41,890 nucleotides of DNA, taken from the NCBI GenBank assembly GCA_013044245.1, contig JABEVK010000046.1:1-41890 (forward strand), written 5' to 3'. Origin of the DNA: Spirochaetales bacterium (GTDB taxonomy: Bacteria; Spirochaetota; Spirochaetia; JABEVK01). The notes beneath the pieces were generated by a model. It had not been told where the DNA came from, did no database searches, and was given only the letters and a program-made list of their open reading frames with translations. Both the position numbers and the translations under genes were made by a program. Of the stretch, positions 1-7,905 are shown piece after piece; positions within the stretch are counted from its first letter, which is position 1, and the number at the start of each line of letters is the position of its first letter.

Positions 1-110
1 ACCCCCGCTGACTCTGCCAGACGCAGGGCCAGTTCGCGTTCAAGGCTTACCCAGTAGCCATAACTGTCCACCAAGGTGCCGTCTTTGTCCCAGAGTATCG
101 CCCGAAACAC
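1..110 (-). CDS. HAD-superfamily phosphatase, N-terminal fragment (cut by window start)
   Basis: A GTG at 110 opens a reading frame that stays open for 36 codons to the window edge. The translation carries the HAD motif I in the form WDKDGTLVDS near residues 7-16; the first Asp would be the phospho-acceptor nucleophile and the second the acid/base residue. The start lies 4 nt after the thiE stop, so it is the last visible gene of the thiamine operon. HAD phosphatases next to thiE may dephosphorylate thiamine phosphate or precursors, but this is inference from position. The fragment is too short to assign a substrate. The rest of the gene lies outside the window. Confidence 0.75.
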   Translation of the reverse strand, partial: MFRAILWDKDGTLVDSYGYWVSLERELALRLAESAG

Positions 111-114
111 GGTC

Positions 115-741
115 TTAGCCCCAGGCTGTGCGAAAGCGATGGACTTCGTCGGCCGGGTTTTTGGCGCTCCAAACCGCCGAGATAACCGCGACGCCAGCGC
201 ACCCGAGGGCTCGTACCTGGGGCATACGCTCGGCTGTGATACCGCCAATGCCGATCAGCGGGAGACCTAGACTGCTGAACTCGCGGACTTTAGCGTGCTC
301 AGCAAGTAGCGCATCGGCTTTACTGGACGTGGGGAACAGCGCACCGACACCCAGGTATGTTGCTCCGTCGAGGGTGGCTTGCCGGGCTTGGTCGGCCGTA
401 TGCACCGACACCCCCCAAAGCCGACCTTTCGGCCACAGCCGACGGGCCTGAGCCAACGGGAGGTCGTTCTGCCCTAGGTGGACACCGTCGGCTTCGAGGA
501 CCATGGCCAGGTCAAGGCGATCATCGACTACCAGTGGCACTCCAAAAGCACGGGTTAATGCCCGAACGTTTTGCCCAAGTTCCCAAATTTCGCGGTCGCT
601 GGCACCGGACTTTTCGCGCAACTGAACCCAGGTCACGCCAGCCTCGAGCGTTGCCTTAAGAACGGTCAAAAACTCGCCTTGGGGCCTAAGCGTGCGGTCG
701 GTCACGAGGCACAGAACGGGGTTAAAATCCAAGGTTTTCAC
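115..741 (-). CDS. thiE: Thiamine-phosphate synthase ThiE
   Basis: Joins HMP diphosphate and thiazole phosphate to give thiamine phosphate in the cytoplasm. The 208-aa length is normal for the TIM-barrel family. Visible family motifs are QLREK (binds pyrimidine diphosphate), VDDRLDLA (usually NDR), ADGVHLGQ, GVGALFPTSSK (usually GPxFxTxTK) and IGIGGI. The start is GTG at 741, which overlaps the end of thiM by 20 nt, with AAAGAG about 8 nt upstream. This is typical translational coupling in the thiD-cytX-thiM-thiE operon. The GP-to-GA change in the phosphate loop is minor and the enzyme looks intact. Confidence 0.95.
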   Translation of the reverse strand: MKTLDFNPVLCLVTDRTLRPQGEFLTVLKATLEAGVTWVQLREKSGASDREIWELGQNVRALTRAFGVPLVVDDRLDLAMVLEADGVHLGQNDLPLAQARRLWPKGRLWGVSVHTADQARQATLDGATYLGVGALFPTSSKADALLAEHAKVREFSSLGLPLIGIGGITAERMPQVRALGCAGVAVISAVWSAKNPADEVHRFRTAWG

Positions 742-1534
742 AGGTAACTCTTTCGTCCCATGGTAAATCCTGACTAGTTAACAGGCTGACAGCGTCAAAG
801 AGGTTGATCCGAAAGTGTCCGGTGCCTTGGCCGGGGAGCAGGGCTTTTTCGGCCTTTTCGCCGACGATATTCATGGCGAGGATGCCCAAAACCGCCGCCT
901 TGAGGCAATCTTGTTCAACGCTGGCAAAACAGCCCACCAGCGAGGCCGTCATACAGCCTGTGCCAGTGATGCGCCCCAAGAGGGGTGTGCCACCCTTAAT
1001 CCGATACAGAACCTTGCCGTCGGTGATGAGATCCTCCACCCCGGTGGCGGCGACCACGGCGCCGCTGGAACGGGCCAACATGACAGCGGCTGTCAGAGCG
1101 TCAGCGTCCAGAGAATCGACCCCGCGTTGACGCGAGGATTCTCCGGCCAAAAACTTAATTTCGGCAGCGTTGCCCTTAATGATGGTAGGGTGTACCGTCT
1201 TGACCAGCTTTAGGGCTGTTTCGCGGCGAAAGGCCGTTGCGCCCGCCCCTACCGGGTCAAAGACTACCGGCTTACTCAGTTCGCGTGCTTTGAGACCAGC
1301 GGCTTGCATGGCGTCGACCGATCGCTGGTGCAGTGTGCCCATGTTAAGCACCAGGGCCCCGGCAAAGTTGACCATGTCGGCGGCTTCGTCGGGGCTGTCG
1401 GCCATGACTGGGGACCCGCCAAGGGCCAGCGTTATGTTGGCACAGTCGTTGATGGTAACGGCATTGGTGATATGGTGGATGAGGGGGGATTGAGCCCTCA
1501 AAACGTCTAGGACGCTGGCTGGTTGAGATTTCAC
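722..1534 (-). CDS. thiM: Hydroxyethylthiazole kinase ThiM
   Basis: Phosphorylates the thiazole moiety for salvage into thiamine. The 270-aa length is standard for this ribokinase-like enzyme. Visible motifs are HHITNAVTINDCAN at the substrate site, PVVFDPVGAGAT, the NAAE loop and the catalytic GRITGTGCMTAS region whose Cys is conserved in ThiM. The start is GTG at 1534 and overlaps the cytX stop as GTGA (1531-1534), so the two are translationally coupled. No thiazole or HMP de novo synthesis gene (thiC, thiG, thiH) is visible here, so the operon reads as a salvage operon. Confidence 0.96.
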   Translation of the reverse strand: MKSQPASVLDVLRAQSPLIHHITNAVTINDCANITLALGGSPVMADSPDEAADMVNFAGALVLNMGTLHQRSVDAMQAAGLKARELSKPVVFDPVGAGATAFRRETALKLVKTVHPTIIKGNAAEIKFLAGESSRQRGVDSLDADALTAAVMLARSSGAVVAATGVEDLITDGKVLYRIKGGTPLLGRITGTGCMTASLVGCFASVEQDCLKAAVLGILAMNIVGEKAEKALLPGQGTGHFRINLFDAVSLLTSQDLPWDERVTCENLGF

Positions 1535-2733
1535 GCGCTTTTCCTCCGCAGAATAATCAGTTTGGCCACCGTGCTGACAGCTCCGGCGGCAAGAAAGGTC
1601 GGGACCGTGACGCCCACGGGGGTCGACGCGGTTTGAATCAGGTAGTACAACAACACACCCAGCACCCAGGCCTCAAAGTTTACCAGGTAAAAGGCTGTCG
1701 ACCGGGGTGCCTGGCGAAAGAACAGCCAGTCGGCCAAAAGTACGGCGTAGAGGGGCGCAAAGACGGCGCCCAGGATATAGAGAAAGTTCTGGTATTGATC
1801 CATGGGGAATACCAGGGCCAGCACCAGGCCCAGGGCGCCTAGCAGTAGTGCCGAAGGCTTTTCTCCAGCGGCAGGAACAATATTACGGAAGGAGATTCCT
1901 GACGATACCACGTCTAAAAATCCTGAGGTGGCCGTTGAAATAACCAGAATCGCTAGACCCGCAAGACCAAGACCCGCTTTGAGCATTTCTGATGTTGGGT
2001 CGGCGGCTCCCAGCGTTAGCGCCGAGGCCAGCCCGATCGAGTACATCCAGACACTGGCGATCACATACCCGATGACGGCTGTGACAGTGCCGGTCGAACT
2101 ACGGGCACGCCGTGTGTAGTCGCCAACCAAAGGGAGCCACGACAGAGGCATGACCACCACGTATTCGATGGCATCCGACAAGCGTACCGGCGAAAGAACC
2201 ACTTGAGGTGCTTTTGTGGCGTGGTAGACCACCCAGCCCAGCACCAGCGTCAAAGCAAAGACCAACAAAACGGCGGCGGTGTTTAAGAACTTGATGCCGG
2301 TAACGCCGCTGGCCGTCCACAACAACAGCAAGGCGCCCAGGATCAGCTTCCACGCCCAGGGGTTCTGCCAGCCCCAAAGCGCCTGCGAAATCGCGTTGAG
2401 GCTTTGACTGCCCAAAATGACCATGACGGCCGTCCAGCCCACCAGTTGAAGAACGTTGATGGCGCCAAACAGGCGGAGCCCGGCTTTGCCAAACGAAAGC
2501 TCAGACACCCCAATCGCCGAGCGGCCCGTTTTGTGGGACATCCAGCCTGCACCAAAAAAGATCAATCCGCCGACTAGGTGCCCGAACAAGATGACGGCGA
2601 GCCCTGTGGCCCAACCCAGGGGGGCCAAATAGCCCCCGGTAAGAATCTCGGCCACCGAAATGGCAGCCCCAAACCACAGCGCACCGAGCACAAAGGACGA
2701 TAGTGTGGAGTTTTTGTTTGCTTTTTCGTTCAT
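1531..2733 (-). CDS. cytX: CytX-type hydroxymethylpyrimidine permease
   Basis: A member of the nucleobase:cation symporter-1 family (cytosine/purine permeases). It probably imports the thiamine pyrimidine precursor HMP, which ThiD in the same operon then phosphorylates. The 400-aa product is almost entirely hydrophobic, with about 12 candidate membrane helices, and has family motifs such as SFVLGALWFGAAISVAE near the N-terminus and PLSWLPLVGDYTRRA in the middle. I chose the ATG at 2733: it overlaps the thiD stop as ATGA and has GGAGAGGA upstream. An upstream in-frame start at 2766 would lie inside thiD and lacks that spacing. The substrate is inferred from riboswitch and operon context. Confidence 0.9.
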   Translation of the reverse strand: MNEKANKNSTLSSFVLGALWFGAAISVAEILTGGYLAPLGWATGLAVILFGHLVGGLIFFGAGWMSHKTGRSAIGVSELSFGKAGLRLFGAINVLQLVGWTAVMVILGSQSLNAISQALWGWQNPWAWKLILGALLLLWTASGVTGIKFLNTAAVLLVFALTLVLGWVVYHATKAPQVVLSPVRLSDAIEYVVVMPLSWLPLVGDYTRRARSSTGTVTAVIGYVIASVWMYSIGLASALTLGAADPTSEMLKAGLGLAGLAILVISTATSGFLDVVSSGISFRNIVPAAGEKPSALLLGALGLVLALVFPMDQYQNFLYILGAVFAPLYAVLLADWLFFRQAPRSTAFYLVNFEAWVLGVLLYYLIQTASTPVGVTVPTFLAAGAVSTVAKLIILRRKSA

Positions 2734-3533
2734 AAACGAGGTTCCTCTCCTTGATACAATTGCCAAAAGTGATGAATGGGACCGATGCCGTGGCCCACAG
2801 CCAAACCGTGGGCGATCCCGTTGGAGACATAGGCTTTGGCACGGCCCACAGCGTCGACAAGTCCAAGCTCGCGCGCCAACAGGGCGGCGATGGCGCTCGA
2901 AAGGGTACAGCCGGTTCCGTGGGTGTGCCGCGCATCCAACCGGGGACTGGGGTAGACTTGGGTTCCTCCGTCGTAAACCAGCACATCGTCGGCATCGGTT
3001 TCGCGGTGGCCTCCTTTGATGAGCACGGCCTGGGCTCCCAGCGCACGTAAGCGGTTACCGGCTACTGCCATCTCGTCGCGGTCACGCGGTAAAAAGCCGG
3101 TCAGGGCCTGGGTTTCGGGAAGGTTGGGTGTCAACACCGACGCAAGCGGGAGGATTTCTTGTTGAAATACAGCGATGGCCGCCGGGTCCATGAGTGCATG
3201 GCCGCTCTTGGCCACCATGACAGGGTCGACGACGATCCACCGCGGGCGGAACTCCCTGAGCTTGCGAGCCACGAGTTTCATGGCCTCGGGGCCGGGGAGC
3301 ATGCCGATTTTGACGGCGTCGACGCGAACGTCGTGAAAAACTGAGTCCATTTGGTCGCCGATAAATTCGGGGTCAACGGTTTGGATGGCCTGAACACCCA
3401 GGGTGTTCTGCGCGGTTAATGCGGTGATAACGGTCATGCCATACACACCGCAGGCGCTCATGGCCTTCAGGTCGGCTTGAATGCCCGCACCGCCGCTGGA
3501 ATCGCTTCCGGCTATCGAGAGAACATGGCGCAT
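2730..3533 (-). CDS. thiD: Hydroxymethylpyrimidine/phosphomethylpyrimidine kinase ThiD
   Basis: Phosphorylates HMP twice to HMP diphosphate, the substrate of ThiE. The 267-aa product has the ThiD signatures SIAGSDSSGGAGIQADLK at the N-terminus, DPVMVAKSG, TPNLPE, LIKGGH and the anion-hole/catalytic segment HTHGTGCTLSSAIA. I chose the ATG at 3533, which has AAGGAG 6 nt upstream. The frame stays open further upstream, but only because it runs through the riboswitch. It is the first gene of the operon and directly follows the TPP riboswitch. Confidence 0.97.
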   Translation of the reverse strand: MRHVLSIAGSDSSGGAGIQADLKAMSACGVYGMTVITALTAQNTLGVQAIQTVDPEFIGDQMDSVFHDVRVDAVKIGMLPGPEAMKLVARKLREFRPRWIVVDPVMVAKSGHALMDPAAIAVFQQEILPLASVLTPNLPETQALTGFLPRDRDEMAVAGNRLRALGAQAVLIKGGHRETDADDVLVYDGGTQVYPSPRLDARHTHGTGCTLSSAIAALLARELGLVDAVGRAKAYVSNGIAHGLAVGHGIGPIHHFWQLYQGEEPRL

Positions 3534-3535
3534 AC

Positions 3536-3551
3536 GATCTCCTTCGAGATC
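3536..3551 (-). promoter_or_regulatory. RBS-sequestering hairpin ahead of thiD
   Basis: On the transcribed strand a perfect 6-bp stem, GATCTC/GAGATC, closes a GAAG loop two nt before the thiD ATG. The AAGGAG ribosome-binding site lies in the loop and 3' arm. This is a plausible translational expression platform for the TPP riboswitch. I see no U-rich intrinsic terminator between the aptamer and the ATG. Confidence 0.55.
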
Positions 3552-3589
3552 CTGGGTGAGGGGCTGTGGGAAAAAAGTACGGGAGTCAC

Positions 3590-3676
3590 TCTTTCCTACG
3601 CCGGTATTACCCGGATCAGGTTCAGGGGTCAGGGACTTGCATCCCAATCTCAGCCGGGCTACCGGCTCCCCCAAGT
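3590..3676 (-). promoter_or_regulatory. TPP riboswitch (THI box)
   Basis: Read on the minus strand, the segment has the THI-box landmarks in order: an opening GGGGGAGCCGGT helix, CTGAGA, the long CCCTGAACCTGAT segment, GGGTAATACCGGCGT and the closing AGGAAAG. It lies in the 5' leader of thiD about 55 nt before the start codon, as expected for thiamine-pyrophosphate feedback control of the whole thi operon. Confidence 0.95.
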
Positions 3677-3755
3677 GCACGTCTTAAAGGTAGAGACAAG
3701 CCGGTGTTTTGGCAAGGGCCGGGTATGGGCCCAGCAGTAGGTGCCGGGCTAGCGG

Positions 3756-3785
3756 TTGCTTTGTAACTAGCGTGCGGGCTAAAGT
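3756..3785 (+). promoter_or_regulatory. Promoter of the RNA methyltransferase gene, next to the start codon
   Basis: TTGCTT (3756-3761) is separated by 18 nt from TAAAGT (3780-3785), and the ATG follows only 5 nt later with no Shine-Dalgarno. A transcript from here would start at or just inside the ATG, i.e. be leaderless. The boxes are imperfect, so the call rests partly on the same arrangement at other genes in the window. Confidence 0.45.
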
Positions 3786-3790
3786 ACGGT

Positions 3791-5110
3791 ATGCGTACTC
3801 ATCCTTGGACCATTACCACCCTTAATGAAGCCGGTTTCGGTGTGGGTCAAACCGGAGGCCGCTTTGTTGCGGTTGCCCGCACCGCCCCTGGCGATGTGGT
3901 GGTTACCGGGCCACTGGCCAGCCGCGAACGCTGGACCCATGCCGCATTGGTCCAAGTCGTCAAGCCGGGCCCTGACCGCGTGACACCACCGTGCCCTGCC
4001 TTTGAGCGTGGTTGTGGCGGCTGTCAGTGGCAACACCTGTCGTACCCGGCGCAAGCGGCCTGGAAAGAAAAAACCTTGGCCGGGGTGCTTCGGGGGCGAG
4101 GCGGGTTTACCGGAAAGCTGAATGCTCTGGTGCTCTCGGCGACCGAAGGATACCGCAATAAGCTGTCGCTGAAAAATGAAAACGGTCGCGCTGTTTTTGT
4201 GCCCGAGTTTGAAGGAACCTTGTCGCCCGCCGAGTGCCGCGTCCAGACGGCGGCACTGCAAAAAGCTTGGGCGTTTTTGCGCACCCAGCGCCTGCCCCGG
4301 GGGGTCGACCAGATTCACCTTCGAAGTAACGAGCTAGGGCAAGTCGGCGTTCACGTCTTTGCTAACCGGCACGGGACAGCGGGGTTCGAAATTTTGCGCC
4401 TGATACCGGGCTTTGTTGGGGCCGGGGTAACCTTGCCGACCAAAACGGGCCCGGCGGTGCATCCGATTGGTGGAGGAACTTATCAGGTTTGGGGAGGGGA
4501 CGCTTACCTGAGGCAGAGCGTAACCGTGGCGGCAGAGAACGGGCCATCGCCGGCGGGGGCTTTAGGTTCGGGCCCCCGGCAGTTAAGCTACCTGGTTCCC
4601 CATAACGGATTTTATCAAACCAACGAAACTCAGGCATCGGCTTTGCTGGACGTGGTACGCCGCGAGGTGGGCCAGAAGGGGCGGCTTTTAGACCTGTACT
4701 GTGGCTCGGGGTTTTTCGCTCTGGCGTTGGCCGATTTGTTTGACGAAGTGGTGGGTATCGAGGTTAACGCACATTCCGTTGAAGCGGCTCGGCAAAGTGC
4801 CCTGCTGTCGGGGGTAAAAAAAGCCCAGTTCTTGGTGGGTGATCTAGGGGCGGTGCTGGCGCAGTTGGCCCCTGCCAAGGATGAAGTAGCCGTGATTGAC
4901 CCCCCGCGTGAAGGGTTGTTACCCCAGGCCTTGGCGGCCCTAACAGAACGGGCCCCCCGCCGGTTGGTGTACGTCTCGTGCTACCCGGTATCGTTGGCTC
5001 GTGACCTAAAACGCTTGGCGGCGGCGGGGTGGAAGGCGCGTAGCTGTACTCCCGTTGATATGTTTCCCCACACCTCGCATGTCGAAGCGGTACTGACGCT
5101 GGAACGTTAG
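3791..5110 (+). CDS. TrmA/RlmD-family RNA m5U methyltransferase
   Basis: Methylates C5 of a uridine in rRNA or tRNA using SAM. The 439-aa protein starts with a TRAM-like RNA-binding domain (about 1-60). It has the iron-sulfur cysteines C68, C75, C78 (CxxxxxxCGGC) and C149, then the Rossmann SAM domain with DLYCGSGFFAL, the DPPREG motif, the catalytic Cys in YVSCYP (C397) and the C-terminal FPHTSHVE motif that carries the general-base Glu. FYQTNETQA before the SAM domain is also typical. The residues needed for activity are present. RlmD, RlmCD or TrmA specificity cannot be told from sequence here. The gene is alone on the plus strand between two minus-strand operons. Confidence 0.92.
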   Translation: MRTHPWTITTLNEAGFGVGQTGGRFVAVARTAPGDVVVTGPLASRERWTHAALVQVVKPGPDRVTPPCPAFERGCGGCQWQHLSYPAQAAWKEKTLAGVLRGRGGFTGKLNALVLSATEGYRNKLSLKNENGRAVFVPEFEGTLSPAECRVQTAALQKAWAFLRTQRLPRGVDQIHLRSNELGQVGVHVFANRHGTAGFEILRLIPGFVGAGVTLPTKTGPAVHPIGGGTYQVWGGDAYLRQSVTVAAENGPSPAGALGSGPRQLSYLVPHNGFYQTNETQASALLDVVRREVGQKGRLLDLYCGSGFFALALADLFDEVVGIEVNAHSVEAARQSALLSGVKKAQFLVGDLGAVLAQLAPAKDEVAVIDPPREGLLPQALAALTERAPRRLVYVSCYPVSLARDLKRLAAAGWKARSCTPVDMFPHTSHVEAVLTLER

Positions 5111-5111
5111 C

Positions 5112-5137
5112 GGCGAAGCCTTCCCAGGGCTGTCGCC
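5112..5137. terminator. Stem-loop between convergent genes
   Basis: GGCGA ... TCGCC enclose an inner AGCC/GGCT pairing with one bulged base, two nt after the methyltransferase stop and 11 nt from the end of the convergent DapB-like gene. There is no U-tract on either side, so it may be only a 3'-end stabilising hairpin. Confidence 0.35.
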
Positions 5138-5147
5138 ACGACCTGCG

Positions 5148-5942
5148 CTAAGTTTCGTTAGGTGATGTTGACGGAACAATATGCTTTTCGAGGTATGCGA
5201 GTAACTTTTCGTGGATTAGATCTGACATGGCATACAACCCTGCGGGCTGTTTCATTAGCCAACGAGCAGACGTCAGCGCCCCGCGGCCGAAAGCCGCACG
5301 GTGGATGGTCTCGTGCGTCAATCGGACCGTTTGGTTGGGAAACCCAAAGATAACTTCATGTCTCCCTAATATGCCTCCGGCACGAATCGAATAAACGTTT
5401 TTGTCAGGGTCCACATCCAGAGCCCGCGCAATTTGCAAGGCCGTTCCCGAGATCCCCTTCTTTTTGGCAAAGTGTTCTTCGACGATCTGAATGTCTGGCT
5501 CGTCGGTGATGGCGCGCAGAAATCCCGAAACCGCGATCAAGAAGTTGATTCCCCAAGTGATGTTAGGGCTCGATAGAACGGCAACCTGCTCAGCCGCCGA
5601 GTGAATTTGCTTCACTGAGAACTCATCATGGTGTGACAGAGCACTCACAATGCGGATTCCCCGTTGTGCGAAGGCCGCGTACCGTTCCACCCCATCCTCA
5701 CTAGAAAAGTCGACAACCACATCGACGGGGTGCTCATCGAGAAACCGACCATCTGCCCACGAGCTCATACCGAAAATCTTGCCTCGGTCATTTTCTTGAA
5801 AGAGGAGTCGAGAAGCATACTCACCAGCGTTCTGATCGGACTGTCGAAGAACCCATTCTAGTTCTACGTCAGGGTATTGCAAAAAGGGGACAATTGCCTC
5901 GCGACCGGTTTTTCCCCAACCTAAAAATCCTACTTTCATCAT
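5148..5942 (-). CDS. DapB-like (dihydrodipicolinate reductase-fold) oxidoreductase
   Basis: A 264-aa NAD(P)-binding protein with the DapB layout: N-terminal GWGKTG nucleotide loop, DFSS, SSPNITWGINFL (DapB: SPNxSxGVN), VEEHFAKKKGISGTA and a C-terminal block with GLYAMSDL. True DapB has a HH pair and DAPSGTA at the active site. Here one His is replaced by Phe and Asp-Ala-Pro by Gly-Ile, while the catalytic-type Lys and SGTA remain, so the substrate probably differs from dihydrodipicolinate. It is the last gene of a unit with an opine-dehydrogenase-like gene and a membrane gene. Two tandem ATGs (5942, 5939) follow GGAGGAGA; the second has better spacing. The function is unknown. Confidence 0.75.
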   Translation of the reverse strand: MMKVGFLGWGKTGREAIVPFLQYPDVELEWVLRQSDQNAGEYASRLLFQENDRGKIFGMSSWADGRFLDEHPVDVVVDFSSEDGVERYAAFAQRGIRIVSALSHHDEFSVKQIHSAAEQVAVLSSPNITWGINFLIAVSGFLRAITDEPDIQIVEEHFAKKKGISGTALQIARALDVDPDKNVYSIRAGGILGRHEVIFGFPNQTVRLTHETIHRAAFGRGALTSARWLMKQPAGLYAMSDLIHEKLLAYLEKHIVPSTSPNET

Positions 5943-5961
5943 TCTCCTCCCGATAAAGATT

Positions 5962-6648
5962 TTATCCTTCCAGATCAGGGCCGTTCCCGGCCTGGTTTTT
6001 TTCTTTCAAGCTTTTTAGGTACTTTTTGAGCGCCTCGCGCGCCATTTCTTGACAACCCAGGCCGAAGGCTAGCGCCAATCCCAGAGCTGCTCCAGCAACC
6101 AGGATGAGTACGAGCGAGCTGAGAATCGTGATACGAAGGTCAATTTGTTCGGCCGCGACCGCAATAATCAGAATTCCGCCAAAAACTTTGACTACCGCTG
6201 CTATCGTTGAAGCGTGTTCCCATGAGGCATTGCGGGCAATCGTACGGGTAAAGTTCGACAAAAAGACAACCAGTGACCATCCTACGACGATAACAAATAA
6301 TGCTGAGACGACCGAAGGTATAAAATGGAGGAGCTTCTCCATAAGTTTGGTAGCCACCTCAACATCCAAAAGGATGGCAACGATGAAAAAGGTACTCATG
6401 AGAACGATCCAAAACGCAGCAATTCCGAACAACTGTGACGGCGTGAAGGAGACTTGGCCTTTGCGAAGAAATGACGCCAGCCCGGTTTTTTGGCTCAGAG
6501 CATCGAACCGCATCCATTGTAGAAGGAGTGTTACGACGAACCGGACTGCAATTGCGATAACCCATCCAACAGCAGTCAGTGCGAGACCCAGTAGCCAGTT
6601 CGGTACGTAGTGACTCCACTCTTGAAACAATGTTTGTAAAAAGTTCAT
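5962..6648 (-). CDS. Small MscS-related membrane protein (conserved TM-helix family)
   Basis: The 228-aa protein has about five hydrophobic helices and ends in the pore-helix-like GAALGLALAFGLG segment followed by a charged amphipathic tail (REALKKYLKSLKEK). This matches the small 'conserved TM helix' relatives of mechanosensitive channels (PF05552 type), which lack the MscS beta and alpha/beta cytoplasmic domains. Its ATG overlaps the stop of the upstream dehydrogenase gene as ATGA (6645-6648), and 19 nt separate it from the DapB-like gene. In this context it may move a small metabolite or act as an osmotic valve; neither can be shown from sequence. Confidence 0.75.
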   Translation of the reverse strand: MNFLQTLFQEWSHYVPNWLLGLALTAVGWVIAIAVRFVVTLLLQWMRFDALSQKTGLASFLRKGQVSFTPSQLFGIAAFWIVLMSTFFIVAILLDVEVATKLMEKLLHFIPSVVSALFVIVVGWSLVVFLSNFTRTIARNASWEHASTIAAVVKVFGGILIIAVAAEQIDLRITILSSLVLILVAGAALGLALAFGLGCQEMAREALKKYLKSLKEKNQAGNGPDLEG

Positions 6649-7751
6649 CGGGTCCCTCCTGCCAAAAATTGGCTAATGTCTTTGACGCTACGACCTGCTA
6701 AGCCTAACGAGTCAACTGACCGCCCCACGGCACGGTAGTCAACATTATGAAATGTTGACGCTAAGTCGATAACGAGATCTATGTTGGGTGTCGCAACGTT
6801 GAGTGATAGGCCTAGCGACGCGATGGGAACAAGACTCATGGGCACATCTTCGCTGACGTAGCGGTGGTCGATGGTCGCCGGTGCAGGGATACCTTTGTAA
6901 GCGGGGGTGTTTTGAATGGCTTCATAAAGGCTTTTGCCAGTGGAGCCGTAGCTAGAGAACAACCATTCGCGGACCGTGGGGCTACGCATCCCCAGGGCTG
7001 TAGCCACGGCCACCCGCTCAGCGTCCAAAGCCTCGAGAAAATTTGCGAGGGTGGGAGTAATCCCCTCCAGGTAGTATTCGAAGTCACCGCCAGTCGCCTC
7101 GATCCAGGCGGCGTTGAGGACCGTAAGAGCGGGATGGAAAACCGCACCGATATTATCCAGACTGGTGGAGAGGACGTTAGTGCCCGCGGTGAACTGCGGG
7201 AAAGCTGGTCTTAAGATATCGAGCACACGGGGAATATGGTAGGAAGGCAGGGTTGCCAGTGGTACTGTGTCTTTGATCCGAAAGATAGTGGCGCGGTATC
7301 CGGCCCCTCGTGCGGCATAGAGTAGGGTCTGGGTTTCGGCCAAAATGGGGTGGGTCGTGACTTCGGCTTTGTCCCATATTGAGCGAAATTCGAGTGCTCC
7401 ACCCGTTCGTCCGGGGTTCAGGACGATGATTTGATTATCTTCGACCAGAGGAGCCAATTGCTGAGCTAATTCTCTGTGTGCATTGGCAGGTGTTACAACC
7501 ATCAGCACATCGCATCCGTGTACCGCTTTTTCTAGGTTGGTAAAGGTTTCGACAGGTGCGAAACCCTCAATGGCACCACTAAGCTCGACGCCCCCATGCC
7601 AGGCAACTCCTTGCAACCGAAGCGGCGACCTATTGTAGAGATGGACCGAAAAGCCCATCCACGCCAAATGTCCCGCCATTGCCAAGCCGCCGTTTCCTGC
7701 TCCTAGGACACAGAACGTCTGAGCCCGCACACTTTCGTTACTGGTTGACAT
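6645..7751 (-). CDS. Octopine/nopaline dehydrogenase-like NAD(P)-dependent oxidoreductase
   Basis: The 368-aa protein has the N-terminal dinucleotide loop VLGAGNGGLAMAGHLAWMG and a helical C-terminal domain containing the family's His-containing segment (NIGAVFHPA). This places it in the opine dehydrogenase family (PF02317 type), which reductively joins an alpha-keto acid to an amino acid or runs the reverse. It is the first gene of a three-gene unit whose other members are a membrane protein and a DapB-like reductase. GAGG lies 7 nt before the ATG. The presence of two NAD(P)-linked reductases acting on keto-acid/imine chemistry suggests an opine- or imino-acid pathway; this is inference. Confidence 0.85.
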   Translation of the reverse strand: MSTSNESVRAQTFCVLGAGNGGLAMAGHLAWMGFSVHLYNRSPLRLQGVAWHGGVELSGAIEGFAPVETFTNLEKAVHGCDVLMVVTPANAHRELAQQLAPLVEDNQIIVLNPGRTGGALEFRSIWDKAEVTTHPILAETQTLLYAARGAGYRATIFRIKDTVPLATLPSYHIPRVLDILRPAFPQFTAGTNVLSTSLDNIGAVFHPALTVLNAAWIEATGGDFEYYLEGITPTLANFLEALDAERVAVATALGMRSPTVREWLFSSYGSTGKSLYEAIQNTPAYKGIPAPATIDHRYVSEDVPMSLVPIASLGLSLNVATPNIDLVIDLASTFHNVDYRAVGRSVDSLGLAGRSVKDISQFLAGGTR

Positions 7752-7804
7752 AGCCGGTCCTCGTGCTGGGTAGGGTGTTAACGGCTAATCCGCTCGAAAC
7801 TTTA

Positions 7805-7832
7805 GTTTTACCACCGATTACACTGATGTCAA
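7805..7832 (-). promoter_or_regulatory. Candidate promoter of the opine-dehydrogenase-like operon
   Basis: On the minus strand a perfect TTGACA (complement of 7827-7832) is followed after 16 nt by TAAAAC (7805-7810). It leaves a leader of about 50 nt with GAGG before the ATG at 7751. The -35 is consensus and the -10 matches 4 of 6. Confidence 0.45.
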
Positions 7833-7850
7833 GCTTTTTGGTTCAAAATA

Positions 7851-7887
7851 GCAGGAGACCTCCCTTAAATAGTTGAAGGTCTCCTGC
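7851..7887 (-). terminator. Terminator of the PepSY gene
   Basis: A perfect 11-bp inverted repeat, GCAGGAGACCT / AGGTCTCCTGC, with a 15-nt loop lies 18 nt after the PepSY-protein stop codon. On the minus strand it is followed by TATTTTG, a modest U-rich tract. Confidence 0.7.
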
Positions 7888-7905
7888 AATGAATTAACGG
7901 TACTC

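Noticed and set aside
3534-3680. Extended start for thiD at 3680
   Set aside because: That stretch is the TPP riboswitch; the ATG at 3533 has a proper ribosome-binding site and matches the family N-terminus.
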